Assembly: GCF_900112955.1 (NCBI RefSeq)
Contig: NZ_FONP01000005.1
Coordinates: forward strand, 1 to 64,000
Direction of reading: 5' to 3'
Source: Peptostreptococcus sp. D1
Lineage (GTDB): Bacteria; Bacillota; Clostridia; Peptostreptococcales; Peptostreptococcaceae
DNA: 64,000 nucleotides
Shown here: in pieces, positions 28,888 to 38,082 of the stretch
Numbering within the stretch: position 1 is the stretch's first letter
Layout of the letters: the number at the start of each line of letters is the position of its first letter
Notes under the pieces: model-generated
The model's input: only the letters and a program-made list of their open reading frames with translations
Told to the model about the DNA's origin: nothing
Database searches by the model: none
Translations under genes and position numbers: made by a program

Positions 28888-29745
28888 TTAAAAGCTACCC
28901 GAGCTACCTCCACTTATTCCTCCTGATGAATTTCTATGGGTACTACTGCCTCCATCCTCATCATCCATTCTTCTATTTCTAACCAAGCCTGATCTAATAT
29001 AGTTTTCACTTACCACTCTGGCATCGCTTTGATCTCTTTTCAAATAGCTTGATGCTGTTGTCTGCTTTCTTACAGATTTCATCTGTTGTATTAAACAAAA
29101 TGCTATGAGTGCAGTTGGAGCTATAGCTACACCAAGGGTGTATGCAATGCTCAATAGAATACTTCTCTTTTTTTTCGGCAAGGTTGACTTATCATAAGGC
29201 TTGCCTTGAGTATATTTTTCATAAAAATCAATTACATAATCACCAAATTTTGAAAATGCACCAGAAAAATTATCATCCTTTAAATAAGGTAATACATTAT
29301 TCATAATATAAGCTTGACCAGCATCCGTAAATGCATTGATTGTTTTTCCATTTGTAGATATAGCCCATTTTCTATCTTTAATAGCTATCAAAAATACCAG
29401 TCCATTTCTATTATTATCCTCGCCATATCCGTTCTTGTAGAAGAAATCATCCGCATATTCTGTTGCACTTCTATCATTTAGCGTATTTACTGCAGCAAAT
29501 ATAACATCAGCTCCGTATTTTTTCTTCACATCATTTGATATTTTCTCCAGCTTGCTTTTGACTTCACTTCCCATAACATCGGCTTTATCAAACACTCGTG
29601 GCTTGGATGCCAGCTCTGAGCTGCCTTGTGAATAATCCTCCTCTGCAAAAACAGCCATAGGTAATAGCATTACTATCAGCATTGCCAGTGCTGCAATTTT
29701 TTTGACTAATTTTATATAAGCATTGTCATTAATAAATTCTCTCAT
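28888..29745 (-). CDS. ydjH: TPM-domain membrane protein, YdjH-like
   Basis: A signal-anchor segment (IAALAMLIVMLLPMAVFA) is followed by an extracytoplasmic TPM domain at about 45-175 (RVFDKADVMGSEVKSKLEKI, FLIAIKDRKWAISTNG). A second membrane segment is near 197-218, and the tail is Ser/Gly-rich (GGISGGSSGSF), as in YgcG/YdjH proteins. The likely start is the second ATG (29745), 7 nt after GGGGGG. Between the ydjG- and ydjI-like genes. TPM proteins are linked to membrane and photosystem maintenance; the precise role is not known. Confidence 0.82.
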   Translation of the reverse strand: MREFINDNAYIKLVKKIAALAMLIVMLLPMAVFAEEDYSQGSSELASKPRVFDKADVMGSEVKSKLEKISNDVKKKYGADVIFAAVNTLNDRSATEYADDFFYKNGYGEDNNRNGLVFLIAIKDRKWAISTNGKTINAFTDAGQAYIMNNVLPYLKDDNFSGAFSKFGDYVIDFYEKYTQGKPYDKSTLPKKKRSILLSIAYTLGVAIAPTALIAFCLIQQMKSVRKQTTASSYLKRDQSDARVVSENYIRSGLVRNRRMDDEDGGSSTHRNSSGGISGGSSGSF

Positions 29746-29757
29746 ATACATCCCCCC

Positions 29758-30918
29758 CTATCTCAAAAATATCAATGCACCAATTATAAAAAATATGATA
29801 AATGAAATTATTGAAATGATAGAAAGCTTCTTTTTATCTATTGGAAGATCTCCAACAAATTTTCCAGTTTGACCATTCATCGCAAAAATATATTTATTTT
29901 TATTCCAAGTGGTATTTAGTATCCACACTGGCATCATAGCATACTTTAAATTTTTATCAGTAACCTCTATATTATGATATTTTGGAGAAACTGAATCGTA
30001 TCCTACAACTGAATTTCTCAATTCATTCAAAAGCGAGCTTTCAGCTCTAAGCTTGACAGTCGATTCCACTTCATCACTGCTTACATCATATTTATCTGAC
30101 AAAAATCCAGAAAGATAAATCGATTGGAAATCAACCTTAGCATCGTAATTAAAGGGCTCTATTGACTCCATCAATGTATCATCTAATTTGGATGAACCAT
30201 CTGCCGGTATTGAATCAAAGACGCACCTTCCCTCTGTTAAGATATCATAAAAATCTGTTTTTATATAATCATATTCAGAATCTGAATAATAGCTAACTAT
30301 TTCAGCATTAAATACTGCACTCCCTTGAACACAATAATCGTAAACCCAATAAGGTACATATATTCCCTTGATTTCATCAATATGGTTTTCGTCCTTAAAT
30401 ACCTTTGGCAAAAGTATTTTGTTTTTGTAATGTTCAACCAAAGCCTTTTTAGCGGCCTTTTTATCTATTTTAAACGGAATGATAAAATCTGGCTTTAACT
30501 GGTTTGACACTCTTCCGGTAAATACAATTTCACTGTCACAGTATGGACATTTCGTTGCAACAGTATTTTCATCACAAAGTAACTCAGCTGCACAGGAATT
30601 ACACGTATACAAATCAAATTCCTCGTCTATATATTTATCGCCATCTGCTTCAGCCGTATACTCTCCAAATGCACCCTCATCACGACTGCCATTGTCAAAC
30701 ATACCTTCCGCACTACCTTGAGAAATATCAGCATTCAATGATTTTCTGTTATCTTTACCATAAGCTACTGCATCATTTTTAAATTCCTCGGACTTATCAG
30801 CAAATGCCTCAACTTCAAATTCAGTACCACAATACGGACAAGAAACCTTCTGTTTTTTGGCATCAAATACAACCGATGCCCCACAAGCCGGACACTTGTG
30901 TTCCAAAACTCCACTCAT
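29758..30918 (-). CDS. ydjG: zinc-ribbon membrane protein, YdjG-like
   Basis: About 386 residues. Two zinc ribbons lie at the N-terminus: CPACGASV..CPYCGTEF and, near residue 100, CNSCAAELL..CPYCDSEI. A large soluble region follows with IIPFKIDKKAAKKALVEHYKNK and GIYVPYWVYDY. One C-terminal membrane helix is at the end (IISIISFIIFFIIGALIFL). ATG at 30918 with GGAGGTGTAATT. First of the ydjG-H-I set; a Nudix gene precedes it by 34 bp and may share the transcript. Confidence 0.82.
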   Translation of the reverse strand: MSGVLEHKCPACGASVVFDAKKQKVSCPYCGTEFEVEAFADKSEEFKNDAVAYGKDNRKSLNADISQGSAEGMFDNGSRDEGAFGEYTAEADGDKYIDEEFDLYTCNSCAAELLCDENTVATKCPYCDSEIVFTGRVSNQLKPDFIIPFKIDKKAAKKALVEHYKNKILLPKVFKDENHIDEIKGIYVPYWVYDYCVQGSAVFNAEIVSYYSDSEYDYIKTDFYDILTEGRCVFDSIPADGSSKLDDTLMESIEPFNYDAKVDFQSIYLSGFLSDKYDVSSDEVESTVKLRAESSLLNELRNSVVGYDSVSPKYHNIEVTDKNLKYAMMPVWILNTTWNKNKYIFAMNGQTGKFVGDLPIDKKKLSIISIISFIIFFIIGALIFLR

Positions 30919-30951
30919 AATTACACCTCCCAAATAAAATAAATAGAATAA

Positions 30952-31413
30952 TTATTGTTTCTCAAATTCCAACGAGTGACTTATCAAAACATCGTTTTTG
31001 TAATTTAGTACAAGATTAAAGACTGGTGTTTCCTTCATTATCAGCTTCAAAAATATTTTATCACCCTCCCATAGGTTTAAATCAAATATTCTCTTCTTAT
31101 CAATCCACTTCAGGTCGCCTTCATCACAAACAGTCATTTCTCCATTAAAATTGTCACAGGTGTATAAATGCATATACTCTGAAGGATTATCGTTATAATT
31201 AAATACCACTATACCCCTGAACCTACAGTAGTTTGGTGTATAACCTGTTTCTTCCTTTATCTCTCTCATTATCCCTTCAATCGGTGTTTCTCCGTCTTCC
31301 AATTTCCCACCAACACCAATCCATTTACCTTTGTTTATGTCATTTTCCTTTTTAGTTCTATGCAGCATCAAAAACCTATCATCCTTTTCCATGTAACACA
31401 AAGTCATTTCCAA
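30952..31413 (-). CDS. mutT: Nudix hydrolase, 8-oxo-dGTP diphosphatase type
   Basis: Probably hydrolyses oxidised or damaged nucleotides. The Nudix box is GKLEDGETPIEGIMREIKEE (GX5EX7REUXEEXGU, complete). The 154 residues and the opening TLCYMEKDDRFLMLHRTKKEND match the MTH1/MutT-like group. The frame begins at a GTG that is part of GAGGTG; the TTG at 31413, about 6 nt on, or ATG at 31407 are better starts. Substrate not provable from sequence. Confidence 0.8.
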   Translation of the reverse strand: MEMTLCYMEKDDRFLMLHRTKKENDINKGKWIGVGGKLEDGETPIEGIMREIKEETGYTPNYCRFRGIVVFNYNDNPSEYMHLYTCDNFNGEMTVCDEGDLKWIDKKRIFDLNLWEGDKIFLKLIMKETPVFNLVLNYKNDVLISHSLEFEKQ

Positions 31414-31543
31414 TATCATCACCTCACTTTATTTTACCATTAATTTAGCTACAAACACCACAAAAATTTTTATCAATACGGCTCAAAAATAGTGTATAAT
31501 ACACTTATTAAAGTATTTTAATACATTTTATGGAGAATAATCT

Positions 31544-32905
31544 ATGAATTCAAAAATATCCTTACCCAAAGCTTCAGCTAAAAACAAAATGGAGGTTATG
31601 CCAATTCTTCCATTGATATTAAATATGTCAATACCTCCTCTGTGTTCGATGTTCCTTCAGTACACATACAACTTTGTAGATTGCATATTCGTATCGTGGA
31701 TTAGTGAAGATGCCTTGACCGCAGTATCTCTCTCATTTCCTATAACGACACTTATGCTGGCTATGTCGATAGGCATTGGAGTTGGAATCAACGTACTGAT
31801 TTCAAAGAACCTGGGAGGTAAAAATTTTGACGAGGCAAATTCAGTCGTTACACATGGATTATTAATCTCTACAGTATTGGGCATCGTATTAAATTTAATA
31901 ATACTCCTAATAATAAAGCCGTATTTTAGAGCTATTATTCAAGATTATTCTATATACTCTTTGGCGATAAAATATATGACAATCTGTGCTTTTTTTCAGG
32001 TTCCAAATATGATACACATAGCAATTCAGAAAATAATTCAAGGAACTGGAAATATGATTGCACCCATGCTATTTCAAATGGCTGGAGTATTGCTGAATTT
32101 CGTCCTGGATCCAATACTAATATTTGGATTTGGTCCTTTTCCAAAAATGGGAGCTGAAGGTGCCGCAATATCAACTGTGCTTGGATACACTCTTTCGATG
32201 ATGTTGGCATTTTATGTCCTTATCTTTACAAAGCAAAAGGTAAAGATTAAGATAAGGGATTTCAAAATAAATCTGGAAATATTTAAAAGCATAGTTATTC
32301 TAGGATTACCATCCTTCATTATGAACGCACTTGGTGCATTTATGGTCTCATTTGCGAATATGTTCCTGATAGTGTATTCAACGACTGCTGTTGCATTTTT
32401 TGGTGCATATTTTAAGGCTCAGCAGGTTGTAGTTATGACTGTAAACGGCCTAATTCAGGGATGCATACCAATCATGAGCTTCAACTATGGAGCAAAAAAT
32501 AAAGATCGGTTACTGGACACCTTTAAAAAAGGAACAATAATTGCAGTACTTTTGATGACATTAGGTGCATTATTATTGGCAGTTTTTCCTAGACAAGTCC
32601 TTAAAATCTTTATGGCATCTGATTCCATGATGGAATTGGGCGTTCCAGCTCTTAGAATAATGGTTTGTAGCTATATTTTCAACGGAATATCCACTATGCT
32701 TGCATCTCTAATGCAATCAATAGGTCAGGTAAAATATAGTGTATATATTAACCTGTCACGACAGCTAGCTCTACTTATTCCATTTATGTGGATATTTACT
32801 AGATTTTGTGGAATTACTGGTGTGTGGATTGCGTTTCCAATTACTGAAATTCTTACATTATTATTTTGCTGGCATATATACAAAAAACAAGAGCGGTGGA
32901 TGTAA
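31544..32905 (+). CDS. MATE family efflux transporter
   Basis: Cation-coupled multidrug or metabolite exporter, 453 residues, twelve predicted helices in two similar halves (N-half LPLILNMSIPPLCSMFLQYTYNFVD, C-half LGLPSFIMNALGAFMVSFANM). GGAGAATAATCT precedes the ATG, and a TATAAT (31492-31497) is a probable -10. The substrate is unknown. Divergent from the mutT gene, and ended by a hairpin that contains its stop codon. Confidence 0.9.
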   Translation: MNSKISLPKASAKNKMEVMPILPLILNMSIPPLCSMFLQYTYNFVDCIFVSWISEDALTAVSLSFPITTLMLAMSIGIGVGINVLISKNLGGKNFDEANSVVTHGLLISTVLGIVLNLIILLIIKPYFRAIIQDYSIYSLAIKYMTICAFFQVPNMIHIAIQKIIQGTGNMIAPMLFQMAGVLLNFVLDPILIFGFGPFPKMGAEGAAISTVLGYTLSMMLAFYVLIFTKQKVKIKIRDFKINLEIFKSIVILGLPSFIMNALGAFMVSFANMFLIVYSTTAVAFFGAYFKAQQVVVMTVNGLIQGCIPIMSFNYGAKNKDRLLDTFKKGTIIAVLLMTLGALLLAVFPRQVLKIFMASDSMMELGVPALRIMVCSYIFNGISTMLASLMQSIGQVKYSVYINLSRQLALLIPFMWIFTRFCGITGVWIAFPITEILTLLFCWHIYKKQERWM

Positions 32906-32925
32906 TATCCACCAATCTTGCTTTT
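32888..32925 (+). terminator. terminator of the MATE gene
   Basis: CAAGA-GC-GGTGGAT, loop GTAAT, ATCCACC-AA-TCTTG, then CTTTT. The stop codon TAA lies in the hairpin loop, so the last codons form the left arm. Confidence 0.75.
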
Positions 32926-32976
32926 AATTAAATAAATCAAAGGTAATATGAAATTTATAAAAAGTTATTGTGTGCA

Positions 32977-35900
32977 TTATTTAAAATATTTTACTCCGGA
33001 CTCAAATAGCTTCTGATCCTTTTTACCAATAATATTTTTCATCACGTATTTTCCTATTCTCTCTGAATGACCCATTTTACCAAAAATTCTTCCATCAACT
33101 GATGTAATACCCTCCACAGCAAAATAAGATCCATTTGGATTATGGTCTATATCATAAGTAGCATTGCCTTCATAGTCGACATACTGAGTAGCTATCTGTC
33201 CGTTTTCAATTAAAGACTTCATTATATCCTCACTGGCAACAAATTTTCCCTCTCCATGAGAAATGACTATTGAATGAACATCTCCGACTTCATTTGCAGC
33301 CAACCAAGGAGACTTATTTGAGGCTATTCTAGTCCTCACTACTTTTGCCTGATGTCTGCCGATATTATTATATGTCAATGTAGGCATATCGGCTGAAGGT
33401 GCTTTTATTTCACCATATGGTACTAGTCCGAGCTTTATTAATGCCTGGAATCCATTACAAATACCTATCATCAGACCATCTCTATTATTAAGTAAATTCA
33501 TTATAGCTTCTTCTATTTTTGGATTTCTAAACACTGTCGCTATAAATTTTGCAGATCCATCTGGTTCATCACCGGCTGAGAATCCTCCTGGAATCATGAC
33601 TATTTGACTCTTATTTATCTCATCAACCATCATATCTATAGAAGCTTCAATATCGGCATAACTCATATTTCTAAATACTCCAATATGAGCATCTCCTCCA
33701 GCTCTTCTGAATGCTCTCGCTGAATCGTATTCACAGTTAGTTCCAGGAAATGCAGGTATGAATATTCTAGGCTTTACTATACTCAAAGAAGCTTTTGATA
33801 CTTCGCCAATTCTATGATAGCTTATATTTTCAATATCAGAGCTTATAGCTTTTTTTGCTTTTGTTGGGAATATTGGTTCAAGTACTTCCTCTGATATCTG
33901 ATTAAGTCTTTCGATATCGACTTCTTCGCCAAATATTTCAATGATCGGTAGCTCAATTGTCTTTCCAAGAATCACATAATTTGATCCATCAAGCTGATCT
34001 AAATCGGCATCTTCTATTTCAACTATGATGCTTCCATATGATTGCTTGAATAGCTCATCCCTGTCATCAAACAAGTCTGCCACTCCATCATCAAAGCTAA
34101 AGCCTATTCTGTTACCAAAAGCCATTTTTACCAATGCCTCGCCGATTCCACCATAGCCCAAGGCATAAGCAGTCAATATTTTTTTATTTTCTATTGCCCT
34201 ATGTATCACCTCAAAATTTTTCTTCAATAAATCAAAATCTGGGAAAGCATAATCTTTCTGTCCAGCTTCTATTAATACTACTGTACTTCCAGCTTTCTTG
34301 AATTCCTGAGTAACAATATTTCCTGCAGCTTGTGTAGTAACAGCAAATGAAACCAATGTAGGCGGAACATCGATGTCCTTGTATGTACCGCTCATACTAT
34401 CTTTACCACCAATAGCCGGAATTTCAAAATTCGTCTGGGCATAGTATGCTCCCAGTAATGCAGAGAACGGTTTACCCCAACGAACCTTGTCCCTTCCTAG
34501 CTTTTCAAAATACTCTTGGAAGGTTAATCTGGCTTTTGAATAATCTCCACCAAGAGCAACAAGCTTTGCCACTGATTCTACAACTGCATTCATCGCACCG
34601 TGGAATGTGGACCATTTACCAAGCTTTGGATTATATCCAAATGTCATTATTGAGGATGTATTTGTTTCAGCATCCAAAACTGGAATTTTCGCAACCATAC
34701 CGTTTGTAGGCGTAGATTGATATTTACCACCAAAAGGCATAACGACAGTATTACCACCTATTGAGTTGTCAAATTTTTCAACCATACCTCTTTGAGAGCA
34801 TACATTTAGATCTCTCATTGCCGCTTCAAATTTACCCTGAACATCCTCGTAAGAGCTTGTGACTGATGTCAAATCAACATAAGCTGATTCTTCAGGTATT
34901 TCAGCCACTTCAATATCGGCTTCTTGCTTTGCCCCATTTGTATCCAAGAAGGATCTCTTAATATTTACAATGTCTTTTCCATTCCATGTCATCCTCAGAT
35001 AGCCTGTATCAGTTACAGTTGCGACATGAGTTGCCTGCAGGTTTTCCAATCCTGCCAGCTCAATAAATCTGTCCATATTCTCTACGTCTATAGCAACTGC
35101 CATTCTTTCTTGAGATTCTGAAATAGCCATCTCTGTACCGTCCAAGCCATCATACTTCTTAGGCACCAAATCAAGATTTATATCCAAGCTTTCTGCAATT
35201 TCTCCAATAGCAACAGATACACCACCAGCACCAAAATCATTACATCTCTTAATCATTTTTACTGCCTCAGCATTTCTGAAAAATCTCTGAAGCTTTCTTT
35301 CATTTGGAGCATCTCCCTTTTGAACCTCTGCAGATGAAGTCGTAATACTTTCCTCAGAATGCTCCTTTGACGATCCAGTTGCACCACCGCAGCCATCTCT
35401 ACCAGTCTTTCCGCCAAGTAATATAATAACGTCACCAGCCTCTGGTCTTTTTCTGATTACATTTTCCTTTGGAGCTGCTGCTATAACTGCACCAACCTCC
35501 ATTCTCTTCGCAACAAAATTTTCATCGTAAACCTCTACAACTTGTCCAGCAGGCAATCCTATTTGATTTCCATAAGAGCTATATCCATTTGCAGCCTCTG
35601 TAGTTATTTTCTTTTGCATTAATTTTCCAGGAAGCGTATCTTCAAGCGAAGCTCTTGGATCTGCAGAGCCAGTTACTCTCATTGCTTGATATACATAGCT
35701 TCTGCCTGACAATGGATCTCTAATAGCTCCACCAAGACAAGTTGCAGCACCACCAAAAGGTTCTATTTCTGTCGGATGATTGTGTGTTTCATTCTTAAAC
35801 ATCAAAAGATATTCTTCATTTTTGCCATCAATTTCAACATCAATATTTATACTACAAGCATTAATTTCTTCGCTTTCGTCTAAATCTTGAAGCTTACCCT

Positions 35901-36759
35901 CCTTCTTTAGCTTTTTCATTGCAACAGTTGCCAAATCCATTAGGCAAATATCCTTTTCTCTGTCGCCGTACACATATTTTCTATCTTCAAGATATTTATC
36001 ATATGTTTCTTTTATCACATCGGTGAATCTGCCTTCTGGTATTTCAACAGATGACAATTTAGTCATAAATGTAGTATGTCTACAGTGATCTGACCAATAC
36101 GTATCCAGTACCTTTATTTCTGTTATTGTTGGATCTCTCTTTTCATCGTTTCCAAAATACGATTGAACACACTTTAAATCTTCAAGAGTCATCGCCAATC
36201 CATACTTTTCAAGAAATTTCAATAACCCATTTTCATCCAGCTTAGAGAACTCATCGATAGTTTCAACCTCTTCGGGCTTTTCGTAAGTAATTTCCAAGGT
36301 TTCAGGCTTTTCCAATAAAGCCTCTCTGCTATCTACAGCATTGATTAAATATTTTTTTATTTTAGCGAATTCATCATCAGAAATTCCCTTTTCGATAACT
36401 ATCACTTTTGAAGAGTTAATATTCGGTCTCTTTCCATCATTTACGATTTCAGCACACATCGAAGCCCAGTCAGCTCTTTGATCATACTGTCCAGGAAGGT
36501 ACTCAATTGCAAACATTCTTTCATCTCTAATATCCGGAATTTCTTCATAGTACACATTATCCAAATTTGGCTCTGATAGAATAGCTTCTGCAACCCTTCT
36601 ATAGGCGTTTTCACCGATATTTTCTATATCATATCTATTAATAACTCTTACCTTACCAACCTTTATATGGAGATTATCAGAAATATCATTCCTCATCGCT
36701 TGAGATTCCAGATCAAATCCATCCTTCTTTTCTACAAAAACTCTCTTAACATTACTCAT
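32977..36759 (-). CDS. purL: phosphoribosylformylglycinamidine synthase, single-chain
   Basis: Fourth step of purine synthesis (FGAR to FGAM). A 1260-residue single chain holding the PurS-like N-terminus, the ATP-dependent synthetase (MFKNETHNHPTEIEPFGGAAT, GGKTGRDGCGGATGSS, PAIGGKDSMSGTY) and a C-terminal glutamine amidotransferase with the nucleophile in GICNGFQALIKLG and the His in KMGHSERIGKY. The ATG overlaps the purD stop (ATGAGTAA), implying coupling. Last gene of the pur operon. Confidence 0.96.
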   Translation of the reverse strand: MSNVKRVFVEKKDGFDLESQAMRNDISDNLHIKVGKVRVINRYDIENIGENAYRRVAEAILSEPNLDNVYYEEIPDIRDERMFAIEYLPGQYDQRADWASMCAEIVNDGKRPNINSSKVIVIEKGISDDEFAKIKKYLINAVDSREALLEKPETLEITYEKPEEVETIDEFSKLDENGLLKFLEKYGLAMTLEDLKCVQSYFGNDEKRDPTITEIKVLDTYWSDHCRHTTFMTKLSSVEIPEGRFTDVIKETYDKYLEDRKYVYGDREKDICLMDLATVAMKKLKKEGKLQDLDESEEINACSINIDVEIDGKNEEYLLMFKNETHNHPTEIEPFGGAATCLGGAIRDPLSGRSYVYQAMRVTGSADPRASLEDTLPGKLMQKKITTEAANGYSSYGNQIGLPAGQVVEVYDENFVAKRMEVGAVIAAAPKENVIRKRPEAGDVIILLGGKTGRDGCGGATGSSKEHSEESITTSSAEVQKGDAPNERKLQRFFRNAEAVKMIKRCNDFGAGGVSVAIGEIAESLDINLDLVPKKYDGLDGTEMAISESQERMAVAIDVENMDRFIELAGLENLQATHVATVTDTGYLRMTWNGKDIVNIKRSFLDTNGAKQEADIEVAEIPEESAYVDLTSVTSSYEDVQGKFEAAMRDLNVCSQRGMVEKFDNSIGGNTVVMPFGGKYQSTPTNGMVAKIPVLDAETNTSSIMTFGYNPKLGKWSTFHGAMNAVVESVAKLVALGGDYSKARLTFQEYFEKLGRDKVRWGKPFSALLGAYYAQTNFEIPAIGGKDSMSGTYKDIDVPPTLVSFAVTTQAAGNIVTQEFKKAGSTVVLIEAGQKDYAFPDFDLLKKNFEVIHRAIENKKILTAYALGYGGIGEALVKMAFGNRIGFSFDDGVADLFDDRDELFKQSYGSIIVEIEDADLDQLDGSNYVILGKTIELPIIEIFGEEVDIERLNQISEEVLEPIFPTKAKKAISSDIENISYHRIGEVSKASLSIVKPRIFIPAFPGTNCEYDSARAFRRAGGDAHIGVFRNMSYADIEASIDMMVDEINKSQIVMIPGGFSAGDEPDGSAKFIATVFRNPKIEEAIMNLLNNRDGLMIGICNGFQALIKLGLVPYGEIKAPSADMPTLTYNNIGRHQAKVVRTRIASNKSPWLAANEVGDVHSIVISHGEGKFVASEDIMKSLIENGQIATQYVDYEGNATYDIDHNPNGSYFAVEGITSVDGRIFGKMGHSERIGKYVMKNIIGKKDQKLFESGVKYFK

Positions 36760-38011
36760 AATCTATTCCGATGTCCTTTCTAAAATGCATTCCTTCAAAG
36801 CTGATTTTTCCAATGTTTGCGTACACGTTTTTAGCCGCCAATTCTACACTTGCTCCCTTTGAGCAAACTCCGAGAACTCTACCACCATTCGTAACTATGC
36901 TTTCGTCAAACCTTTTAGTTCCACTGTGGAATATCACAATACTGTCATCCACATCATTTAATCCCGTTATGACCTTTCCCTTTTCGTAATCCTCAGGATA
37001 ACCACCAGATGCAAGAACAACACAAGCTGCAGCCTCTTGAGAATACTTTATTTCAATTTCTGAAAGTCTATCTTCAGCTATAGCCATCATTATTTCACTT
37101 AGGTCTGTTTCCAATCTCAACAAAACTGATTGAGTCTCTGGATCTCCAAATCTACAATTGTATTCCAATACCTTTTCGCCATTTTCTGTTATCATCAAGC
37201 CTACAAAAAGTATTCCTCTAAATTCAAGACCATCTTTTTGGAAGCCTTCTAGTGACTTTATCAAAACCTCATTATACACTTTTTCAGCTAGCTCTCTGCT
37301 GTATATAGTGCTTGGAGAAAAAGTACCCATTCCACCGGTGTTCGGTCCTGTTTCCTTCTCAAATACTTTTTTGTGATCCTTTGCACTCTCCATTGGAACA
37401 ATTGTATTTTTATCAACAAAGGCAAGTATAGATGTTTCAATTCCAGTCAAATACTCTTCAACCACAACAAGATTTCCTGAATCACCAAATTTCTTATCTC
37501 TCATAATCATATTTAGAGCATCTATTGCATCTTCTCTGTTTGTTGGAATCACTACACCCTTACCCGCTGCCAAGCCGTCTGCTTTTATCACCACTGGATA
37601 TCCAAAGCTGTCGATTTCCTCAATTGCTTTATCAATATCTGTATATTCCTTATATTTCGCAGTAGGTATACCATGTCTAACCATAAATTCCTTTGAGAAC
37701 AGCTTGCTTCCTTCCAATCTGGAGCAGCTTTTATCTGGACCAAAAACTCTCAGCCCTCTTTTTGAAAACTCATCAGATATTCCCATCACCAAAGGAACTT
37801 CCGGACCAACAACAGTCAAATCAATATTATGCTCATAGGCAAAATCTGCCAATTTTTCTATTTCCGTATCTTTAATATCAACACATTCTGCAACCGATTC
37901 AATCCCTGCATTACCAGGTGCACAGTAAATTTTTTCCACCTGTTTTTCCTGTGATAATTTCCAACAAATTGCGTGCTCTCTTCCACCGCCACCTACGACC
38001 AATATCTTCAT
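36752..38011 (-). CDS. purD: phosphoribosylamine--glycine ligase
   Basis: Second step of purine synthesis. ATP-grasp enzyme of about 419 residues with MKILVVGGGGREHAICWKL, the GPEVPLV motif, VVIKADGLAAGKGVVI and YNCRFGDPETQ. ATG at 38011 with GGAGG 6 nt upstream is preferred to the ATG at 38029. Overlaps purL by 8 bp. Confidence 0.96.
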   Translation of the reverse strand: MKILVVGGGGREHAICWKLSQEKQVEKIYCAPGNAGIESVAECVDIKDTEIEKLADFAYEHNIDLTVVGPEVPLVMGISDEFSKRGLRVFGPDKSCSRLEGSKLFSKEFMVRHGIPTAKYKEYTDIDKAIEEIDSFGYPVVIKADGLAAGKGVVIPTNREDAIDALNMIMRDKKFGDSGNLVVVEEYLTGIETSILAFVDKNTIVPMESAKDHKKVFEKETGPNTGGMGTFSPSTIYSRELAEKVYNEVLIKSLEGFQKDGLEFRGILFVGLMITENGEKVLEYNCRFGDPETQSVLLRLETDLSEIMMAIAEDRLSEIEIKYSQEAAACVVLASGGYPEDYEKGKVITGLNDVDDSIVIFHSGTKRFDESIVTNGGRVLGVCSKGASVELAAKNVYANIGKISFEGMHFRKDIGIDYE

Positions 38012-38082
38012 AAGAAACCTCCGATCCATTAAATATACGATTAGTGTTATTTTCTAAAAAACCAAACCAAATTTTTGTGATT

